In this document: in pieces, positions 9,159 through 18,606 of the stretch | How the letters are laid out: each line of letters begins with the position of its first letter | Numbering within the stretch: position 1 is the stretch's first letter | Assembly (NCBI RefSeq): GCF_009763805.1 | Contig: NZ_CP046804.1 | Location: 1,240,001-1,304,000, forward strand | DNA length: 64,000 nt | Direction: 5' to 3' | DNA from: Vibrio cidicii | Lineage (GTDB): Bacteria > Pseudomonadota > Gammaproteobacteria > Enterobacterales > Vibrionaceae | The notes under the pieces: model-generated | Databases searched by the model: none | What the model was told of the DNA's origin: nothing | Seen by the model: the letters and a program-made list of their open reading frames with translations, nothing else | Program-made: the position numbers and the translations under genes

Positions 9159-9500
9159 TAAATTTCAGCATCTTAGATTTACCAAACCCGAGACTAACCC
9201 AGCTTGGTAAAACGACAAACCACCTGAGTTTTAAAAACCGAAATGACTCAAACTTTGTGGCCGTTCATTTGCTTTAAAAACCAGTAAATTCTGAAAACTC
9301 GTTTTCGCAAAACTCAAAGCGAAAGCGACACTTCCAAAGCGACTTTGCACCAAACTTGCTAACCTCGCGCGAGCCCAAAACTCAATTGAGGCAACGGCTC
9401 AAAACTCGCGTTGGCAAACAATGCTGATTTGTCGAGAAACCTGAACGAATTGCTAAAGGAAGAAAGAAAAAGCCACAAACAATTGATTTTCAATGTTTTA
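9159..9500 (-). other. Orphan cassette, family A copy 6
   Basis: No open frame. TTTGCTTT subgroup with AAAAACC after it, like copies 4, 8 and 10. Confidence 0.84.
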
Positions 9501-9626
9501 AGCTAACGCCCTGCTAAGGGGTGAGCAATGCACTGCGAAAGCTACCGCACACCGCCTTAATCACAAAACCCAACGCATGCTGAAAATGCCACGCATTGCG
9601 AATCCCACTTAAGCAGTTTGTTAGCT
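9501..9626 (-). repeat. attC, subtype A
   Basis: 126 bp, core GTTAGCT. Almost identical to the site at 23356-23481, as is its cassette body. Confidence 0.95.
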
Positions 9627-9969
9627 TAAATTTCAGCACCTTAATATTTACCAAAATCAAGGTTAACCTGACTTGGAAAACCAGCAAAACACTTGAGTTT
9701 TAAAACCCGAATTGATTCAAACTTTGTGACTGTTCATGTGCTTTGAAAGCCAATAAATTTTGATAACACACTTTCAGAAAACTCAAAGCGAAAGCCAAAC
9801 TTCCAAAGCGACTTTGCGCCAGACTAACTGACCTCGCTCAACCACAAAACGCAATTGAGGCAACAGCTCAAAAATCGCGTTGGCAAACAATGCGGATTTG
9901 CCGAAAAACCTGAACAAATTGCCAAAGGAAGAAATGAAAAACCGCAACCAATTGATTTTGTTTGTTTTA
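9627..9969 (-). other. Orphan cassette, family A copy 7
   Basis: No open frame. AAAGCCAATA subgroup. Differs from copy 11 (23482-23824) by only a few bases, so this is a recent duplication. Confidence 0.85.
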
Positions 9970-10094
9970 AGCTAACGCCCGCTTAAGTGGTGAGCAACGC
10001 AATGCGATGCTTCCGCACACCACCTAAATCACTACATTTACCGCAAGCCACAAATGCCACGCGTTGCGAATCCGTCTTAAAGCGTTTGTTATGC
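9970..10094 (-). repeat. attC, subtype O
   Basis: 125 bp, core GTTATGC. Serves the TPR-like gene cassette; end repeat GTTATGCAATT. Left half GCTTAAGTGG resembles the site at 62973. Confidence 0.93.
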
Positions 10095-10102
10095 AATTGT
10101 CG

Positions 10103-10564
10103 TTAAACCCTTGGGTCAGGGATTTTATTGAAGGTTGAATCAAAAACTGTTTTATCCCCTTCTGACAGAATTGACTGATAGGTGAGAGCTTTTTCATAAA
10201 ACTCTATCGATTGAGCTTTATCTCCCACAATAAGCAATGCATGACTTAACACCGCATTTGTGAAAGCTTGAATCCACTCAGCACCATGCCCATCAAAATG
10301 GCTGAATGCCATTTGAGCAAACTGAACACTTAACGGGGAATGGTTAATGCATAACGCTCTCGCTACCGCTAAATTTGCAAGCTCAACATTTTCCTTTGTC
10401 CCGACTTCGGACCAATGATAAAGAGAAGAAAAAGAAACAGTTAAAAGCCTTTGCATCTCCTCTTGAGTTAACTCAGATTCTGACAATGACCAGAATTCAT
10501 TGTTGCTTTCAATTGCAAAGTATCGATTTAAACGAGAAATTTCCTCTACATTTGGCTTAGCCAT
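10103..10564 (-). CDS. Hypothetical helical protein
   Basis: 153 aa starting at MAKPNVEEI. The sequence is strongly helical. Two stretches resemble loose TPR repeats: NVELANLAVARALCINHSPL, and AQSIEFYEKALTYQSIL near the C-terminus. The second has the A-x-x-x-Y-x-x-A-L spacing. A scaffold or protein-binding role is possible but not shown. AAGGATATTT precedes the ATG. Confidence 0.6.
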   Translation of the reverse strand: MAKPNVEEISRLNRYFAIESNNEFWSLSESELTQEEMQRLLTVSFSSLYHWSEVGTKENVELANLAVARALCINHSPLSVQFAQMAFSHFDGHGAEWIQAFTNAVLSHALLIVGDKAQSIEFYEKALTYQSILSEGDKTVFDSTFNKIPDPRV

Positions 10565-10594
10565 AAATATCCTTATTTGTATAATTGATGAATT

Positions 10595-10721
10595 GCATAA
10601 CGCCGCGTTAAGGGGTGAGTGCCGCACAAACCAACTTTCCGCAGACCACTTTCACCACCAAAACCAACCGCATACCAAAAATGCCACGCGGCATGAATCC
10701 CTCTTAAACGCTTTGTTATGC
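10595..10721 (-). repeat. attC, subtype F
   Basis: 127 bp, core GTTATGC. Serves the VF530 cassette; end repeat GTTATGCAAAT. Confidence 0.94.
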
Positions 10722-10728
10722 AAATGTT

Positions 10729-10950
10729 CTAACGGCAAAACGTATCTATATACAAAGCCTCAACCTTGTCTCTCGCCCACTGTGTGCGACGCAAAAACTT
10801 AAGAGAAGATTTGATTGATGGATTGCTGTAAAAACAGTTAATTTGAATTTCTCTGTCTAACCCTTCCCATCCATAGTGCTCTTGTAAGCGAACAAGGATT
10901 TTCTCTAACGTTAATCCATGTAAAGGGTTGTTTGGCTGATCTTGGCTCAT
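10729..10950 (-). CDS. VF530 family (DUF2132) DNA-binding protein
   Basis: 73 aa, the usual length of the VF530 family. The family pattern [13 protein letters not shown]...YGWEGL...I.I.CF..NPS...SLKFLR.TQWAR.KVE.LY is fully present. VF530 from Vibrio fischeri has a helix-turn-helix-like structure and is described as DNA-binding; its biological role is unknown. The 127 bp between the ATG and the next attC hold no gene. Confidence 0.88.
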   Translation of the reverse strand: MSQDQPNNPLHGLTLEKILVRLQEHYGWEGLDREIQINCFYSNPSIKSSLKFLRRTQWARDKVEALYIDTFCR

Positions 10951-11077
10951 TGCTTTGGTCCTAATAATACCGCTTAGTTTGGACGCAGTTTACCAGAATG
11001 CTTTGGCCAGTTAGCCAATTTATTTACATCCACAGCCTAAGATATAAGCATTGAGAAATGGGTTGATTTGAATATTT

Positions 11078-11202
11078 GCATAACGCCCTGTTAAGTAGTG
11101 AGGCATGCACTACGAAAGCTTCCGCAACACTACGTCATCACTAAAACCTACGCAAACCCAAAATGCCACGCATGCCGAATCTGCTTGAACAGTTTGTTAG
11201 CT
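11078..11202 (-). repeat. attC, subtype C
   Basis: 125 bp, core GTTAGCT. Serves orphan cassette 11203-11545. Confidence 0.95.
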
Positions 11203-11545
11203 TAAATTTCAGCATCTTAGATTTACTAAGCCCGAGATTAACCTGATTTGGGAAGCCGGCAAACTGCCTAAGTTTTAAAACCCGAATTGACTCAAACTTT
11301 GTGGCCGTTCATTTGCTTTAAAAACCAGTAAATTCTGAAAACTCGTTTTCGCAAAACTCAAAGCGAAAGCGACACTTCCAAAGCGACTTTGCACCAAACT
11401 TGCTAACCTCGGTTAAGCCCAAAATCTCAATTGAGGCAGCAACTCAAAACTCGCGTTGGCAAACAATGCTGATTTGCCGAGAAACCGAAACGAGCTGCCA
11501 AGGGAAGAAAAAACAGGCTGCAAACAATTGATTTTTATTGTTTTA
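11203..11545 (-). other. Orphan cassette, family A copy 8
   Basis: No open frame. Closely related to copies 4 and 10. Confidence 0.84.
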
Positions 11546-11670
11546 AGCTAACGCCCTGTTAAGTAGTGAGGCATGCCATACAAAAGCTTCTGCACTACTC
11601 CGTAAACACAAAACTCACTGCAAACCAAAAATGCCACGCATGCCGAATCTGCTTGAACAGTTTGTTATGC
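11546..11670 (-). repeat. attC, subtype C
   Basis: 125 bp, core GTTATGC. Serves the broken ABM cassette. It matches the site at 60194-60318, including the unusual GCATGCCATAC arm. Confidence 0.94.
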
Positions 11671-11672
11671 GT

Positions 11673-11949
11673 TTACTCAAAAATCTCATAGTGACGTTCA
11701 ACGTTTACAGTCACTTTACCCCAATGGGATGCTTTGACTCTTTTCTGATGTTGTTCAAAAGCCACTTTATCCGAGAAACTCTTCATAAACGTCGAAGCGA
11801 AGAGCGTTTTCCGAATTTTGAATGACACTAAACGTGATACATCCAGTTTCTTCGAGAGTAAGGCGTTTATGGTTTACCAATTCATTTTTTACTAATTCAA
11901 GCTCCGACTCAGGAACTAAAATAAAACCTTTCAATGTTACTTTTGACAT
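11673..11949 (-). pseudogene. ABM-domain monooxygenase, frameshifted copy
   Basis: Near-identical to the intact 91-aa gene at 60321-60596. One extra A (in the AAA at 11776-11778, plus strand) shifts the frame after VYEEF, replacing the last 32 residues with LG and a stop. Sequence continues normally in the other frame to the family's TAA. Decay or an assembly error are equally possible. Confidence 0.88.
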
Positions 11950-11964
11950 GAATATCCTTGTGAC

Positions 11965-12090
11965 GCATAACGCCCGGTTAAGGGGCAGCCAACGCCACAA
12001 CCAAGCTTCTGCATAACACCGTAACCACAAAAACCAACGCATGATAAAAATGCCGCGCGTTGGCTGTCCCTCTTGAACCGTTTGTTATGT
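11965..12090 (-). repeat. attC, subtype D
   Basis: 126 bp, core GTTATGT. Serves orphan cassette 12091-12432. Confidence 0.94.
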
Positions 12091-12432
12091 TTAAGCTTCA
12101 ATGACTTACGTTTTACCCAAACCAAGATTAACTCTGTTTTGACTGACAAACAAAAGCCAAGACCTGAAAAACTGAAACGACTCATAGATTTGAAAAACAG
12201 ACTTTGAATTTCGGCAATTCAAGCCCAAAAACCTGTGATCAAAATATTGATTGAGCCAGCCGAACCAACCTCGCGCTTACTCGAAATCGACTGAGGCAAT
12301 TCTCTGAATTTCCAGCGCCAAAGAATAGATGTCCAGAAAGCAGCGCCAGACGAAGCAAACTTGCCGACAAACACAAAACCAACAAGCCGAGGGAGCAAGA
12401 AAAGATGCAACCAACTGATTTTTGGTGATTAA
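12091..12432 (-). other. Orphan cassette, family B copy 4
   Basis: No credible gene. Nearly the same as copy 3; three overlapping short open frames on the minus strand show that none is favoured. Confidence 0.83.
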
Positions 12433-12559
12433 ACATAACGCCGCGTTAAGGGGCGCAGGCACGCAATACAAAAGCTACCGCACAGTGCCGTAACCACTAA
12501 ACCCAACGCAAACCGAAAATGCCACGCGTGCCAAGTCCCTCTTTAACGCTTTGTTATGT
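12433..12559 (-). repeat. attC, subtype B
   Basis: 127 bp, core GTTATGT. Serves orphan cassette 12560-12903. Confidence 0.95.
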
Positions 12560-12903
12560 TTAAGCTTCAAGGGCTTACGTTTTACAAAAACCAAGATTAA
12601 CTCAGCTTTGATTCGCAAACAAAAGCCAAGAACTAAAAAACTGAAACGACTCATAGATTTTAAAAACAGACTTTGAATTTCGGCAATTCAAGCCCAAAAA
12701 CCTGTGATCAAAATATTGATTGAGCCAGCCAAACCAACCTCGTCCTTGCCCGAAAATTGATTGAGGCAACACTATGAATTTCCAGCGCCAAAGAACAAGT
12801 GTCCGGAAAACAGCGCCAAACGAAGCCCACTTGCCGACAAACACAAAACCATCAACCCGAGGGAGCAAAGAAAAGATGCAACCAACTGATTTTGCGTGAT
12901 TAA
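12560..12903 (-). other. Orphan cassette, family B copy 5
   Basis: No credible gene. Has a 101-codon minus-strand open frame that is only partly in register with that of copy 1. Confidence 0.8.
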
Positions 12904-13030
12904 ACATAACGCCGCGTTAAGGGGTGAGTGCCGCATAAACCAAGCTTCCGCAGACCACTTTCACCACCAAAACTTACTGCAAACCAAAAATGCCACGCGG
13001 CATGAATCCCGCTTAAACGCCTTGTTAGGC
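12904..13030 (-). repeat. attC, subtype F
   Basis: 127 bp, core GTTAGGC. Serves GNAT 13025-13504. The near-identical gene at 49293 has a subtype A site instead. Confidence 0.95.
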
Positions 13031-13504
13031 GCGCAGTTGTAATTGGTAAAAATCAGTTTCATCGTACTTCGGATTAGGGCAACAATATACCCAACCATTA
13101 CGCTTATAGAACCTTAACGCCCTTGTGTTCATTCTACTCACAGAAAGCACAGCACGATTACAGCCAGCTCGTGTCAATTCTGTTTCGATGTAGACCTGAA
13201 CTTGCTGGCTCAAACCGGAACCCCGAATTTCAGGCAACAAGTAAATCAAATGGACATAACCGGTCTCTGGCTCGGGCGAGAAAGAACGAAACTCTAACTG
13301 CCCTGCCAATTGTTCATCCAACCAGATATGGATGTAAAACCACCCTGCTTCAGATTGCCTTTCTTGGATCCGCTCTCGATAACCAGCAATGAAATCATCA
13401 AAACCCGAGTAGGTTTCAAAGCTGCAATAGTAAGCATCCTTTCGAGCAGCTACGCAAAAATCATAATCTTGCGCCAAATTGATCACTTTAAATTCTACGT
13501 TCAT
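13025..13504 (-). CDS. GNAT family N-acetyltransferase (duplicate 1)
   Basis: 159 aa. The GNAT core runs from about residue 60 (LAGQLEFRS) through YVHLIYLLPEIRGSGLSQQ, whose RGSGLSQQ is the acetyl-CoA loop, to ALRFYKRNGWVY, the usual C-terminal helix-strand. It differs from the protein at 49293-49772 at only a handful of residues. The stop lies within or next to the first attC core box. Confidence 0.87.
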   Translation of the reverse strand: MNVEFKVINLAQDYDFCVAARKDAYYCSFETYSGFDDFIAGYRERIQERQSEAGWFYIHIWLDEQLAGQLEFRSFSPEPETGYVHLIYLLPEIRGSGLSQQVQVYIETELTRAGCNRAVLSVSRMNTRALRFYKRNGWVYCCPNPKYDETDFYQLQLRA

Positions 13505-13526
13505 CCCTAATCCTAAAGTGAATAGC

Positions 13527-13653
13527 GCCTAACGCCGCGTTAAGGGGCGCAGGCACGCAATACAAAAGTGACCGCATCACACCTTAACCACTAAACACAA
13601 CGCAAATTGAAAATGCCACGCGTGCCAAGTCCCTCTTAAACGCTTTGTTATGC
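13527..13653 (-). repeat. attC, subtype B
   Basis: 127 bp, core GTTATGC. Serves GNAT 13648-14103 and supplies its TAA stop. Confidence 0.95.
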
Positions 13654-14103
13654 CGTTATTTTTTGTTTTAACTGAACTTCTACCGCTTTTGAACCGTCGG
13701 AAAGTATGAAAAAGTCAGAATCAAAACGTTGAACCACATTAAAGCCTAGTGCCTTAAAAACAGCGACATTACCTGTTTGCTCAACACACCAAACCGAGAC
13801 TGAATTAATAGACTTAAACTGTGTAACAACGAAATCTACGAGCTTTCTAGCTACACCTTTTTGGCGAAAACTTGATGCGACTGCTAACGAGCTAAGCTGT
13901 AATTCTGAGCCAACCTGTTTAGCTTCAACTACTCCAACTAAAACCTCATCAACATGGAAACCAAAGCAACTCCACTCACTTTTAGCACTGTTTTTATTGC
14001 TAACTGCGAGCTCAGTTGGCCTGTAAACTTGACGAAGTTCATCGAAGCAACGCTCTGACAGTTCAACCACTGATTTTTCATTAGCATCAAGCTGCCTTAT
14101 CAT
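13648..14103 (-). CDS. GNAT family N-acetyltransferase
   Basis: 151 aa from MIRQLDANE; AAGGTGA lies six bases upstream, so I prefer this ATG to one six codons earlier inside the neighbouring attC core. GNAT elements are LQLSSLAVASSFRQKGVARKL (acetyl-CoA loop RQKGVA, about residues 76-82), then VSVWCVEQTGNVAVFKALGF, the typical last helix and strand. Substrate unknown. Confidence 0.85.
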   Translation of the reverse strand: MIRQLDANEKSVVELSERCFDELRQVYRPTELAVSNKNSAKSEWSCFGFHVDEVLVGVVEAKQVGSELQLSSLAVASSFRQKGVARKLVDFVVTQFKSINSVSVWCVEQTGNVAVFKALGFNVVQRFDSDFFILSDGSKAVEVQLKQKITA

Positions 14104-14117
14104 CAATTTCACCTTAG

Positions 14118-14243
14118 GCATAACGCCCGCTTAAGGGGCAGACAACGCCACTACTAACTTACCGCCTAACATCTTAATCACAAAAACCAACGCATATTAA
14201 AAATGCCGCGCGTTGGCTGTCCCTCTTGAAGCGTTTGTTATGT
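14118..14243 (-). repeat. attC, subtype D
   Basis: 126 bp, core GTTATGT. Serves the dinJ-yafQ cassette; end repeat GTTATGTGCCA. Confidence 0.95.
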
Positions 14244-14297
14244 GCCATTATACTAATGTTTAACTATGTAATACATTGTACAACCAAAGGGGCTATT

Positions 14298-14576
14298 ATG
14301 AGAACAGAAATGCTAAGTACTCGCATAGACCATGATACCAAAGTTGCTTTTACTAGCATCTGTGACGAAATGGGTCTTAGTACATCACAAGCTATTAAAA
14401 TTTTTGCAAAAGCCGTGATTAATCATGGTGGTATTCCATTTGACTTACGTGTGCCTCAACCAAATGAAACAACGATTTCTGCAATGAATGAACTTGTTCA
14501 AGGCCATGGGCATAAAGCAGAATCTGTTGACGCTATGCTTACTGAGCTAACTGAAGGCAAAGTTAAGAATGTATAG
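14298..14576 (+). CDS. dinJ: Antitoxin, RelB/DinJ family
   Basis: 92-aa RHH antitoxin. The ATG at MRTEMLSTRID follows AAAGGGG by seven bases; an upstream extension reads through attC sequence and is not used. The ribbon-helix-helix is residues 1-45 (MLSTRIDHDTKVAFTSICDEMGLSTSQAIKIF), with GGIPFDLRVPQP behind it as in DinJ. The C-terminal tail should wrap the YafQ toxin. It is on the plus strand, against the cassette direction, so it must use its own promoter. A TTGTACAA palindrome at 14276-14283 may be part of its operator. Confidence 0.9.
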   Translation: MRTEMLSTRIDHDTKVAFTSICDEMGLSTSQAIKIFAKAVINHGGIPFDLRVPQPNETTISAMNELVQGHGHKAESVDAMLTELTEGKVKNV

Positions 14577-14838
14577 CTTAGAATACTCAACACAATTCAA
14601 AAAAGACTTCAAAAAAATCACCAAAATGCCGATTTCGGACATCATTGAAGTCGGCAACATCATATCAAAGCTACAAAGAGGCGAAAAACTCGACCCTAAA
14701 AATGTTGATCACCCTTTAACTGGTGGATGGGTTGGATTCCGTGACTGTCACGTTAAACCAGATCTAGTGCTCATTTATCGCATTTTTGATGGCCAGCTCC
14801 AGTTAGCAAGAATTGGCTCTCATAGTGATTTGTTCTGA
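14569..14838 (+). CDS. yafQ: Toxin YafQ, ribosome-dependent mRNA interferase
   Basis: 89-aa RelE-superfamily toxin, YafQ branch. The family's catalytic pattern is present: DHPL (His48), WVGFRDCHVKPDLVLIY (His61, Asp65) and the C-terminal GSHSDLF (His85, Phe89). YafQ cuts mRNA at in-frame AAA codons in E. coli. It overlaps dinJ by 8 bp, so the two are translationally coupled. The stop is 14 bp before the next attC core. Confidence 0.92.
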   Translation: MYSLEYSTQFKKDFKKITKMPISDIIEVGNIISKLQRGEKLDPKNVDHPLTGGWVGFRDCHVKPDLVLIYRIFDGQLQLARIGSHSDLF

Positions 14839-14852
14839 TGAACCTTAGTGGC

Positions 14853-14977
14853 ACATAACGCCCTGTTAAGTAGTGAGGCATGCACTACAAAAGCTTCTGC
14901 AACACTACGTAATCACTAAAACCGCTGCAAACCAAAAATGCCACGCATGCCGAATCTGCTTGAACAGTTTGTTAGCT
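14853..14977 (-). repeat. attC, subtype C
   Basis: 125 bp, core GTTAGCT. Serves orphan cassette 14978-15318. Confidence 0.95.
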
Positions 14978-15318
14978 TAAATTTCAGCACCTTAGATTTA
15001 CTAAGCCCGAGATTAACCTGATTTGGAAAATCGGCAAACTACCTGAGTTTTAATACCCGAATTGACTCAAACTTTGTGGCCGTTCATTTGCTTTGAAACC
15101 AGTAAATTTTGAGAATTCATTTTCTGAGAACTCAAAGCGAAAGCAAAATTTCCAAAGCGACCTTGCACCAAACTTACCAACCTCGCGCAGCCCCAAAACT
15201 CAATTGAGGCAACAGCTCAAAACTCGCGTTGGCAAACAATGCCGATTTGCCGAGAAACCTGAACGAACTGCCAAAGGAAGAAAGATAAGACTACAACCAA
15301 TTGATTTTATTTGTTTTA
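14978..15318 (-). other. Orphan cassette, family A copy 9
   Basis: No credible gene. TTTGCTTT subgroup; right half is shared with copy 21 (GAGAATTCATTTTCTGAGAA). Confidence 0.84.
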
Positions 15319-15444
15319 AGCTAACGCCCGCTTAAGGGGCAGCCAACGCCACTGCCAACTTTCCGCAAAACACCGTAATCACCAAAACCAACGCATAGTA
15401 AAAATGCCACGCGTTGGCTGTCCCTCTTGAAGCGTTTGTTATAT
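15319..15444 (-). repeat. attC, subtype D
   Basis: 126 bp, core GTTATAT. Serves the DUF4440 cassette. Confidence 0.95.
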
Positions 15445-15465
15445 GCCTGACCACCAAGCCTAGTT

Positions 15466-15837
15466 TTATATCAATTCAAAAGCCGCACATGGCGTCCCTT
15501 GATGATACTTCAACTGCCAACAGCTACCAGTAAATGCCCAAATAGAACAACGTTTAGCATAATCGCTTACTTCACCAGATTCTTTGACTAAAGCTGATTC
15601 ATATTTAAGAAGCTGAACTGACGGTTCAAGTTGAATACATTCGTATTTTTGCGAATGAACATGTAAATCCGAAGGCTTTTCTGAACTCATCATTTCGATT
15701 ATCGAGTCAAAGTTAAAACTGTTACCTGATTTACCAACCTCAGTAAAACTCGGGTGGATTAGGCGTTCAATATCAGCTCTACTTTTTCGTATCTCATACT
15801 GGTGAAGTTCGATTTCTTGTTCAACTAAAATATCCAT
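15466..15837 (-). CDS. DUF4440 / SnoaL-like (NTF2-fold) protein
   Basis: 123-aa protein with the DUF4440 signature: an N-terminal helix EIELHQYEIRKSRADIERLI followed by HPSFTEVGKSGNSFNFDSII, then four beta strands. The fold is the NTF2-like cone, often used for small-ligand binding or isomerisation. Length is complete for the family. GGAGAAGAA precedes the ATG. Ligand unknown. Confidence 0.85.
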   Translation of the reverse strand: MDILVEQEIELHQYEIRKSRADIERLIHPSFTEVGKSGNSFNFDSIIEMMSSEKPSDLHVHSQKYECIQLEPSVQLLKYESALVKESGEVSDYAKRCSIWAFTGSCWQLKYHQGTPCAAFELI

Positions 15838-15860
15838 TTCTTCTCCTGAATTGATAAAGC

Positions 15861-15987
15861 ATATAACGCCGCGTTAAGGGGCGCAGGCACGCAATACAAA
15901 AGTGACCGCATAACACCTTAACCACTAAACAAACTGCAAACCAAAAATGCCACGCGTGCCAAGTCCCTCTTTAACGCTTTGTTATGC
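15861..15987 (-). repeat. attC, subtype B
   Basis: 127 bp, core GTTATGC. Serves orphan cassette 15988-16331. Confidence 0.95.
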
Positions 15988-16331
15988 TTAAGCTTCAATG
16001 GCTTACGTTTTACCCAAACCAAGACTAACTCGACTTTGATTCACAAACAAAAACCAAAACGTAGAAAACAGAAATGATTCATAATTTTGAAAATCAGACT
16101 TTGAACTTTTGCAGTCAAAACTCAAAAACCTAAGATCAAATTTCTGATTGAGCCAACCGCCTTCACCTCGCGCTTGCCCGAAAATTGACTGAGGCAACTC
16201 TCAGCATTTTTAGCGCCCAAGAATGGATGTCCAGAAAACAGCGCCCACTGAAGCTAACTTGCTGACAAACGCGAAACCAACCAGCCGAGGGAGCAAAGAA
16301 AAACCATAAACCACTGTTTTAAAATGATTAA
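15988..16331 (-). other. Orphan cassette, family B copy 6
   Basis: No credible gene. GTTATGCTTAA / TTAAGCATAAC ends. Confidence 0.82.
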
Positions 16332-16458
16332 GCATAACGCCGCGTTAAGGGGCGCAGGCACGCACTACAAAATTGACCGCATAACGCCTTAATCACTAAA
16401 CAAACTGCAAACCGAAAATGCCACGCATGCCAAGTCCCTCTTTAACGCTTTGTTATGT
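16332..16458 (-). repeat. attC, subtype B
   Basis: 127 bp, core GTTATGT. Serves GNAT 16453-16887 and provides its stop. Confidence 0.95.
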
Positions 16459-16887
16459 GTTTGAACTTAAAGGGACCTCCATTTCAATCAACCCGTTGAC
16501 GTCAGATGTTCTAACAAACCCCTTTGACTCATACAGATTGATTGCTGGATTTTCACTAAACACACGCAGAACTAGCTTAGTGGATTGTCTGTCGAGCGCA
16601 TGTCTAAAAACTAGCTCAAGACACTTAGCACCGATTCCTCTACCCTGAAACCCGGGCAAAATTTGAAAATCTCTCAAGAAGGTCTTGTTGCTACTGTAAC
16701 TCAAACGCAACACACCAACACGAACCCGGTCTAGATAGATTTCGTAGTTGTCTAACTCATCCCAACTACTTAGAAAAAGATTATGGTCCCAGATTATCCC
16801 ACGGGCTTGATAGTAACTTGCCATATTTGACTTTGTTAAAGACTCTGCAAATAAGGGGTCACTACCAACTTTTAGCTTCACTTCCAT
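16453..16887 (-). CDS. GNAT family N-acetyltransferase
   Basis: 144 aa. Strand FLRDFQILPGFQGRGIGAKCLE carries the acetyl-CoA loop QGRGIGA (about residues 81-87). VLRVFSENPAINLYESKGF is the conserved C-terminal helix and strand. The N-terminal part is YYQARGIIWDHNLF. GAGGAAAATGC precedes the ATG. Substrate unknown. Confidence 0.86.
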   Translation of the reverse strand: MEVKLKVGSDPLFAESLTKSNMASYYQARGIIWDHNLFLSSWDELDNYEIYLDRVRVGVLRLSYSSNKTFLRDFQILPGFQGRGIGAKCLELVFRHALDRQSTKLVLRVFSENPAINLYESKGFVRTSDVNGLIEMEVPLSSNT

Positions 16888-16905
16888 GCATTTTCCTCTG
16901 GTAAC

Positions 16906-17031
16906 ACATAACGCCGCGTTAAGGGGTGAATGCCGCCTAAACCAACTTTCTGCAAACCACTTTCACCACCAAAACCACCGCATACCAAAAATGCCACGCA
17001 GCATGAATCCCTCTTAAACGCTTTGTTATAA
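16906..17031 (-). repeat. attC, subtype F
   Basis: 126 bp, core GTTATAA. Serves cassette 17032-17353; end repeat GTTATAAGGC. Confidence 0.94.
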
Positions 17032-17340
17032 GGCGGGCTCAAGGACAATATCGTGACCATCAACTTCAATTAGTCCAAAATCACCTTCCAAAGAAAGAGA
17101 GCCTTGCAAATAAGATATTCCTTCAACTTCACCCAATGTTGGTATGTCATTTAAAGTCGTCTTGCTTGCGGATAGCTGCATACCCTTAAAACGGACAGTT
17201 ATCGCTTTACCTTGCTTATTACTGACTAATAGCTTGACCTTCTGGTCGGACTCGCGAAGGAATAGCATTTCGATATAGGTATCATCAAAACTCTGATTAA
17301 GTGAGAGTAACTCTGAGTCAATTAGACAATTTAGTTCCAT
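17026..17340 (-). CDS. Hypothetical protein, 104 aa
   Basis: Not recognised. It reads as an all-beta soluble protein with alternating hydrophobic strands (YIEMLFL, VKLLVSN, AITVRFKGM, FGLIEVDGHDIVLE). GAAGGAAT lies just before the ATG. The stop codon comes from the attC core. Confidence 0.6.
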   Translation of the reverse strand: MELNCLIDSELLSLNQSFDDTYIEMLFLRESDQKVKLLVSNKQGKAITVRFKGMQLSASKTTLNDIPTLGEVEGISYLQGSLSLEGDFGLIEVDGHDIVLEPAL

Positions 17341-17353
17341 ATTCCTTCAAGCC

Positions 17354-17481
17354 TTATAACGCCCAATTAAGGGGTGAGCAACGCTACCACCCAACCTAAA
17401 GCATTGTGCCGTAACCACTAAAATTGAAGTAGAAGCCAAAATGCCAAGCGTTGGGAATCCCTCTTAAATTGTTTGTTATGT
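17354..17481 (-). repeat. attC, subtype G
   Basis: 128 bp, core GTTATGT. Serves orphan cassette 17482-17934. Confidence 0.93.
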
Positions 17482-17934
17482 TTTACCACAAACGACTGAT
17501 TTATTTGGCAAAGAACTGCTTTGTTGAACGTATTTCAAGAAGTGAATCACAAGCCTAACCTCACTTGGCCGCCAAAGGCACGAAACACTAAACGGGTAAA
17601 TCCACCTCCCTGCCCAATGAGGCAACCCGATTGAGCTTCAACAAGCGCCCTCTCTTTCCAACCAAAGCGCAGAACAATGGCAATTTGCCGAGGCAACTGC
17701 CAAGCCGATATGCTGATTGGCAAATACGCTCAAAGCGACTTAGAGCCAGTGAAATTTTAAACCAACCGCCACGACCTGCAAATGAAGCAACCCGCGAACA
17801 TTGACATGTTTTACGGGTTGAGAAATTCACGAATTTAGGCCGATAATGCGGATTTGCTGAGGCAACTCGGACGAATTGCCAAAGGGACAAAGAACAGAGT
17901 TCGAAGAATTTTTAAGCCACTGAAATACAAGTAA
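17482..17934 (-). other. Orphan cassette, family C copy 1
   Basis: 453 bp without a credible gene. Contains GAGGCAACCCGCGAACATT, a CATGTTTTACGGGTTGAG block and, near the right end, GAATTGCCAAAGGGACAAAG, which matches the corresponding end of family A bodies. Confidence 0.78.
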
Positions 17935-18058
17935 ACATAACGCCCAATTAAGTAGCCCGAAACGCACTGGCTAACCTTCCGCATTCCTCGGCAACACCAA
18001 AGCCAACGCAAACCAAAATCGCCGAGCGTTGAGGGTCTGCTTGAATTGTTTGTTATGC
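17935..18058 (-). repeat. attC, subtype O
   Basis: 124 bp, core GTTATGC. Left arm AATTAAGTAGCCCGAAACGC is unlike any other site here. Serves orphan cassette 18059-18480. Confidence 0.9.
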
Positions 18059-18480
18059 GAATTCACTTACCAAGCCAAGTTGGGCACTGAAAAGACTACC
18101 TCAGACACGAAAAACCACAAACAAACCAAGCACTTTTTGTGATTCACTGAACAACCGAAGTCACTATGTTACAGACCAGCTTCCCACAAGTGACTAATAG
18201 TGAATTTTAGCCAGTGACTCTGCTTTTACTTCGAGAAACTCAACGCGACGGAAGACCAGCGAAGAAGAAACTGCCGATAAACTTGCCCTTGCCACACTTT
18301 GCGCCAGACAAACTCACCACGAACCAACACTGAAAACCAATGAGGCAACCCACGAACTTTGGCATGTTTTACAGCCTGAGTGATTCAAGAATTTGGGCCG
18401 ATAATACTGAATTGCCGACACAGCGAACCGACTGCCAAAGAGAGCGAGAAAGAGAGATATGGAAGATTTTTTGCCCAGTC
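18059..18480 (-). other. Orphan cassette, family C copy 2
   Basis: 422 bp without a credible gene. Shares TTTTTGTGATTCA, GTCGCTATGTTACA-like and GAGGCAACCCACGAA blocks with copy 3 (40951-41372). Confidence 0.78.
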
Positions 18481-18606
18481 GCATAACGCCGCGTTAAGGT
18501 GCGAACAACGCAATACAAAAGCCTCGGCAAAACACCGTAAACGCCAAACTCAACGCAAGCTAAAAATGCCACGCGTTGTGAGTCGCTCTTAAACGCCTTG
18601 TTATGT
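18481..18606 (-). repeat. attC, subtype O
   Basis: 126 bp, core GTTATGT. Serves cassette 18607-19082; provides the stop of its gene. Confidence 0.93.

Noticed and set aside
14226..14297. N-terminal extension of DinJ by 24 codons
   Set aside because: Would be translated from attC sequence; the internal ATG has the ribosome site and the family start.
17588..17890. 100-codon open frame in family C copy 1
   Set aside because: Absent in the two related bodies; composition looks non-coding.
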